A stretch of 14,528 bases of DNA, taken from positions 1 to 14,528 of the forward strand of contig JAUIHA010000006.1 of assembly GCA_030432505.1 (NCBI GenBank), read 5' to 3'. Numbering within the stretch: the first letter of the stretch is position 1; every line of letters starts with the position of its first letter. The notes below the pieces were generated by a model. That model was not told the DNA's origin. It saw nothing but the letters and a program-made list of their open reading frames with translations, and searched no databases. Source of the stretch: a bacterium (GTDB lineage Bacteria > Babelota > Babeliae > Babelales > RVW-14). The translations under genes were made by a program, and so were the position numbers. Shown here in pieces: positions 13,309 through 14,528 of this stretch.

Positions 13309-13316
13309 ATTAGAAT
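13289..13316 (+). promoter_or_regulatory. Promoter TTGACT-N16-TAGAAT for the 278-aa secreted protein
   Basis: TTGACT (13289-13294) and TAGAAT (13311-13316) are 16 bases apart. The hexamers and spacer are identical to the promoter of the secreted peptidase gene. The -35 box lies in the loop end and 3' arm of the preceding terminator. There are 54 bases from the -10 box to the ATG, against 53 for the peptidase gene. Confidence 0.6.
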
Positions 13317-13318
13317 AT

Positions 13319-13361
13319 CTATCTCTGAAAATGGCTGAAATTAGAACTTAATAAGAGATAG
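13319..13361 (+). promoter_or_regulatory. Leader inverted repeat overlapping the only ribosome-site-like sequence
   Basis: CTATCTCT (13319-13326) is the exact inverse of AGAGATAG (13354-13361), with 27 bases between. AAGAGA at 13353-13358 is the only purine stretch before the ATG at 13371 that resembles a ribosome site. A folded leader would hide it. The first arm lies at the predicted transcription start, so whether it is fully transcribed is uncertain. Confidence 0.3.
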
Positions 13362-13370
13362 CTTTCTATT

Positions 13371-14207
13371 ATGCAAAAAATATTTAATTTTTTAATTATT
13401 CTTGTTGGAACATTTTTTACCGGTATTTTTATCAATGAATCATGTTTGGGGAACTTGGGGGAGAATGATATCAGGGCTGTTCTACGTACGAGTGATATGA
13501 GAAGTAATGAGAAGCTTGGTATATATTTAGACTCTTTTTCCAATTTTATTGATGAGGATGATGAAGAGTTTTCTGAGCTTATTGGTCTTTCTAATAAATT
13601 TGAATGGATTAAGGCTATCTTAAAAAAAGAGATACAATTTCCTACCGTTTATTCATGGGATATTTTGTCTATGCGGAGTAAGCAGGCTGTTCTTGATCAG
13701 CTTAATAAATTGCTTGCAAACTTTGGTTGCACCGGTTTTACAAAAGATAGTTATAGCAATTTATTAAAATTTGATTTTAGTGATTATTCTGAAACTATAG
13801 TTTCTTCTTACTTCCAGAAAAAAACATATTATCCGAATAGAAAGGAAAGTGCTAAGAGGTCTGCTTATCTTCAATTTATTAAGTGTAGCGATACTGAAAT
13901 TACGCTTCCTTTATTGGCTCGCGTGGTTATCACGTTGTATCTTTTTGATTATCAAGAAGAAATAGTAGATTTGTATGGTTATTGGGAAAATTACCAGTAC
14001 ATGGACTTTAATGAATACGATTGTAAGGTACAAAAGGTTTATGAACGTCTTTGTAATATGCGAAATCATCTCTTTGAGTATCCAAGCTGGAAGCCTGATA
14101 AGAAAGCTTGGCCTATAGGGCAAGGGAAGTGCAGGGATGCGTATTCATGTGATAATGGGGACAATGATGCTGATAATGATGCTTATAATGATAATGCTGA
14201 TTTATAA
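13371..14207 (+). CDS. Secreted protein of unknown function with Asp/Asn-repeat tail, 278 aa
   Basis: I do not recognise this protein. The first 21 residues (MQKIFNFLIILVGTFFTGIF) form a hydrophobic signal peptide or membrane anchor. An acidic patch follows near residues 60-67 (DEDDEEF), and the rest seems mostly helical with scattered cysteines and aromatic residues, such as YGYWENYQYMDFNEYD. The last 18 residues (DNGDNDADNDAYNDNADL) are an Asp/Asn repeat coded by tandem copies of a 12-base unit. Such tails can bind calcium, as in thrombospondin type 3 or RTX repeats, but the spacing does not match either family. The ATG has no strong ribosome site; AAGAGA stands about 12 bases upstream in a potential hairpin. 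It has its own promoter of the same form as the secreted peptidase gene, which suggests shared expression. An effector or surface protein is a reasonable guess. Confidence 0.75.
   Translation: MQKIFNFLIILVGTFFTGIFINESCLGNLGENDIRAVLRTSDMRSNEKLGIYLDSFSNFIDEDDEEFSELIGLSNKFEWIKAILKKEIQFPTVYSWDILSMRSKQAVLDQLNKLLANFGCTGFTKDSYSNLLKFDFSDYSETIVSSYFQKKTYYPNRKESAKRSAYLQFIKCSDTEITLPLLARVVITLYLFDYQEEIVDLYGYWENYQYMDFNEYDCKVQKVYERLCNMRNHLFEYPSWKPDKKAWPIGQGKCRDAYSCDNGDNDADNDAYNDNADL
14160..14198 (+). repeat. In-frame tandem repeat (12-base unit GAYAATGATGCT)
   Basis: GACAATGATGCT (14160-14171) is followed by GATAATGATGCT (14172-14183) and a 15-base variant TATAATGATAATGCT (14184-14198). All are in frame and code for D/N/A units at the C-terminus of the secreted protein. 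Copy number could change by slippage without a frameshift. Confidence 0.7.
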
Positions 14208-14528
14208 TTATAAATTCATTTCCATTATTATTATTATTATTATGACATAATTGTTATGAATTTGTAATAATAATTAGGAAAAAAATAATAGAAAAATAAC
14301 TATTTTCTTTTTTTTTTGCTTAAATAAATAATATATATTTATTTATGTAATATTTGTGTGTGCGTGTGTATATCTACAATATACAGTCACATTATGTCGT
14401 GATAAACATAGAACTAATCAGAGAAATAAGAAAAATAAATGGCAAATATATGCTTATAAAAATGAGAATAAAGTTATATTTTTTTTTTATTCAAAATTAT
14501 TTTGTGTAGTGCCGTGTATTGCAATTAT
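14208..14528. other. AT-rich intergenic region with no convincing gene
   Basis: About 320 bases of very AT-rich DNA follow the last gene. It contains an (ATT)6-type microsatellite near 14224-14243, a T10 run, a short GT-rich stretch (about 14354-14370) and a second T10 run at 14479-14488. No RNA gene or complete reading frame is supported. A short frame starting at ATG 14462 stops at TAG 14507-14509. The region may hold the control sequences of a gene beyond the window. Confidence 0.6.
14287..14317 (+). terminator. AT-only hairpin with T10 tract, possible terminator
   Basis: AATAG/CTATT, or alternatively AGAAAAATA/TATTTTCT with one bulged base, can pair just before ten consecutive T (14308-14317). 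The stem has almost no GC, so it would be weak, but it is the only terminator-like structure after the 278-aa protein gene. Confidence 0.3.

Noticed and set aside
1..14528. CRISPR arrays, tRNA or rRNA genes, integrase or transposase genes
   Set aside because: I looked for regularly spaced repeats, cloverleaf-like segments and mobile-element proteins and saw none. The only repeats are the palindromic element at 10513-10595 and short microsatellites.

Overview
The window is low-GC and gene-dense. It looks like the genome of a host-associated, probably intracellular bacterium. The evidence is a nucleoside-scavenging transporter, several secreted proteins of unknown family sitting among housekeeping genes, and a pair of membrane TPR proteins resembling the eukaryotic TMTC family. 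A member of the candidate phylum Dependentiae (TM6/Babelota) would fit this style, but no marker here proves it and I hold that placement loosely. The code reads as the standard bacterial code, with ATG starts and one GTG start.

Layout. Positions 1-1194 (minus strand) hold two tandem site-2-protease (M50) paralogues. The downstream one, cut by the window edge, keeps the HExxH zinc site. The upstream one has lost it. Positions 1361-3172 (minus) encode a large secreted protein with a coiled coil and a clan CD (legumain/caspase-type) His/Cys signature. A 262-base divergent region follows, with a good minus-strand promoter, two abutting palindromes and a weaker plus-strand promoter.

Positions 3435-10383 (plus) form a compact five-gene run. 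It contains two TMTC-like GT-C membrane glycosyltransferase/TPR paralogues, a bifunctional phosphoglucose/phosphomannose isomerase whose start overlaps the preceding stop, ribosomal protein L31 and release factor 1. The first three genes suggest mannose supply joined to protein O-glycosylation. That link is an inference from family and gene order.

Positions 10384-14528 carry an 83-base palindromic repeat element, a secreted protein of unknown function, a concentrative nucleoside transporter, a small secreted protein, a strong intrinsic terminator, another secreted protein with an Asp/Asn-rich repeated tail, and about 320 bases of AT-rich DNA with no convincing gene.

The most notable points are the candidate secreted clan CD peptidase, the TMTC-PMI gene cluster, the active/inactive M50 pair, and an identical TTGACT-N16-TAGAAT promoter in front of two secreted-protein genes with almost the same leader length.
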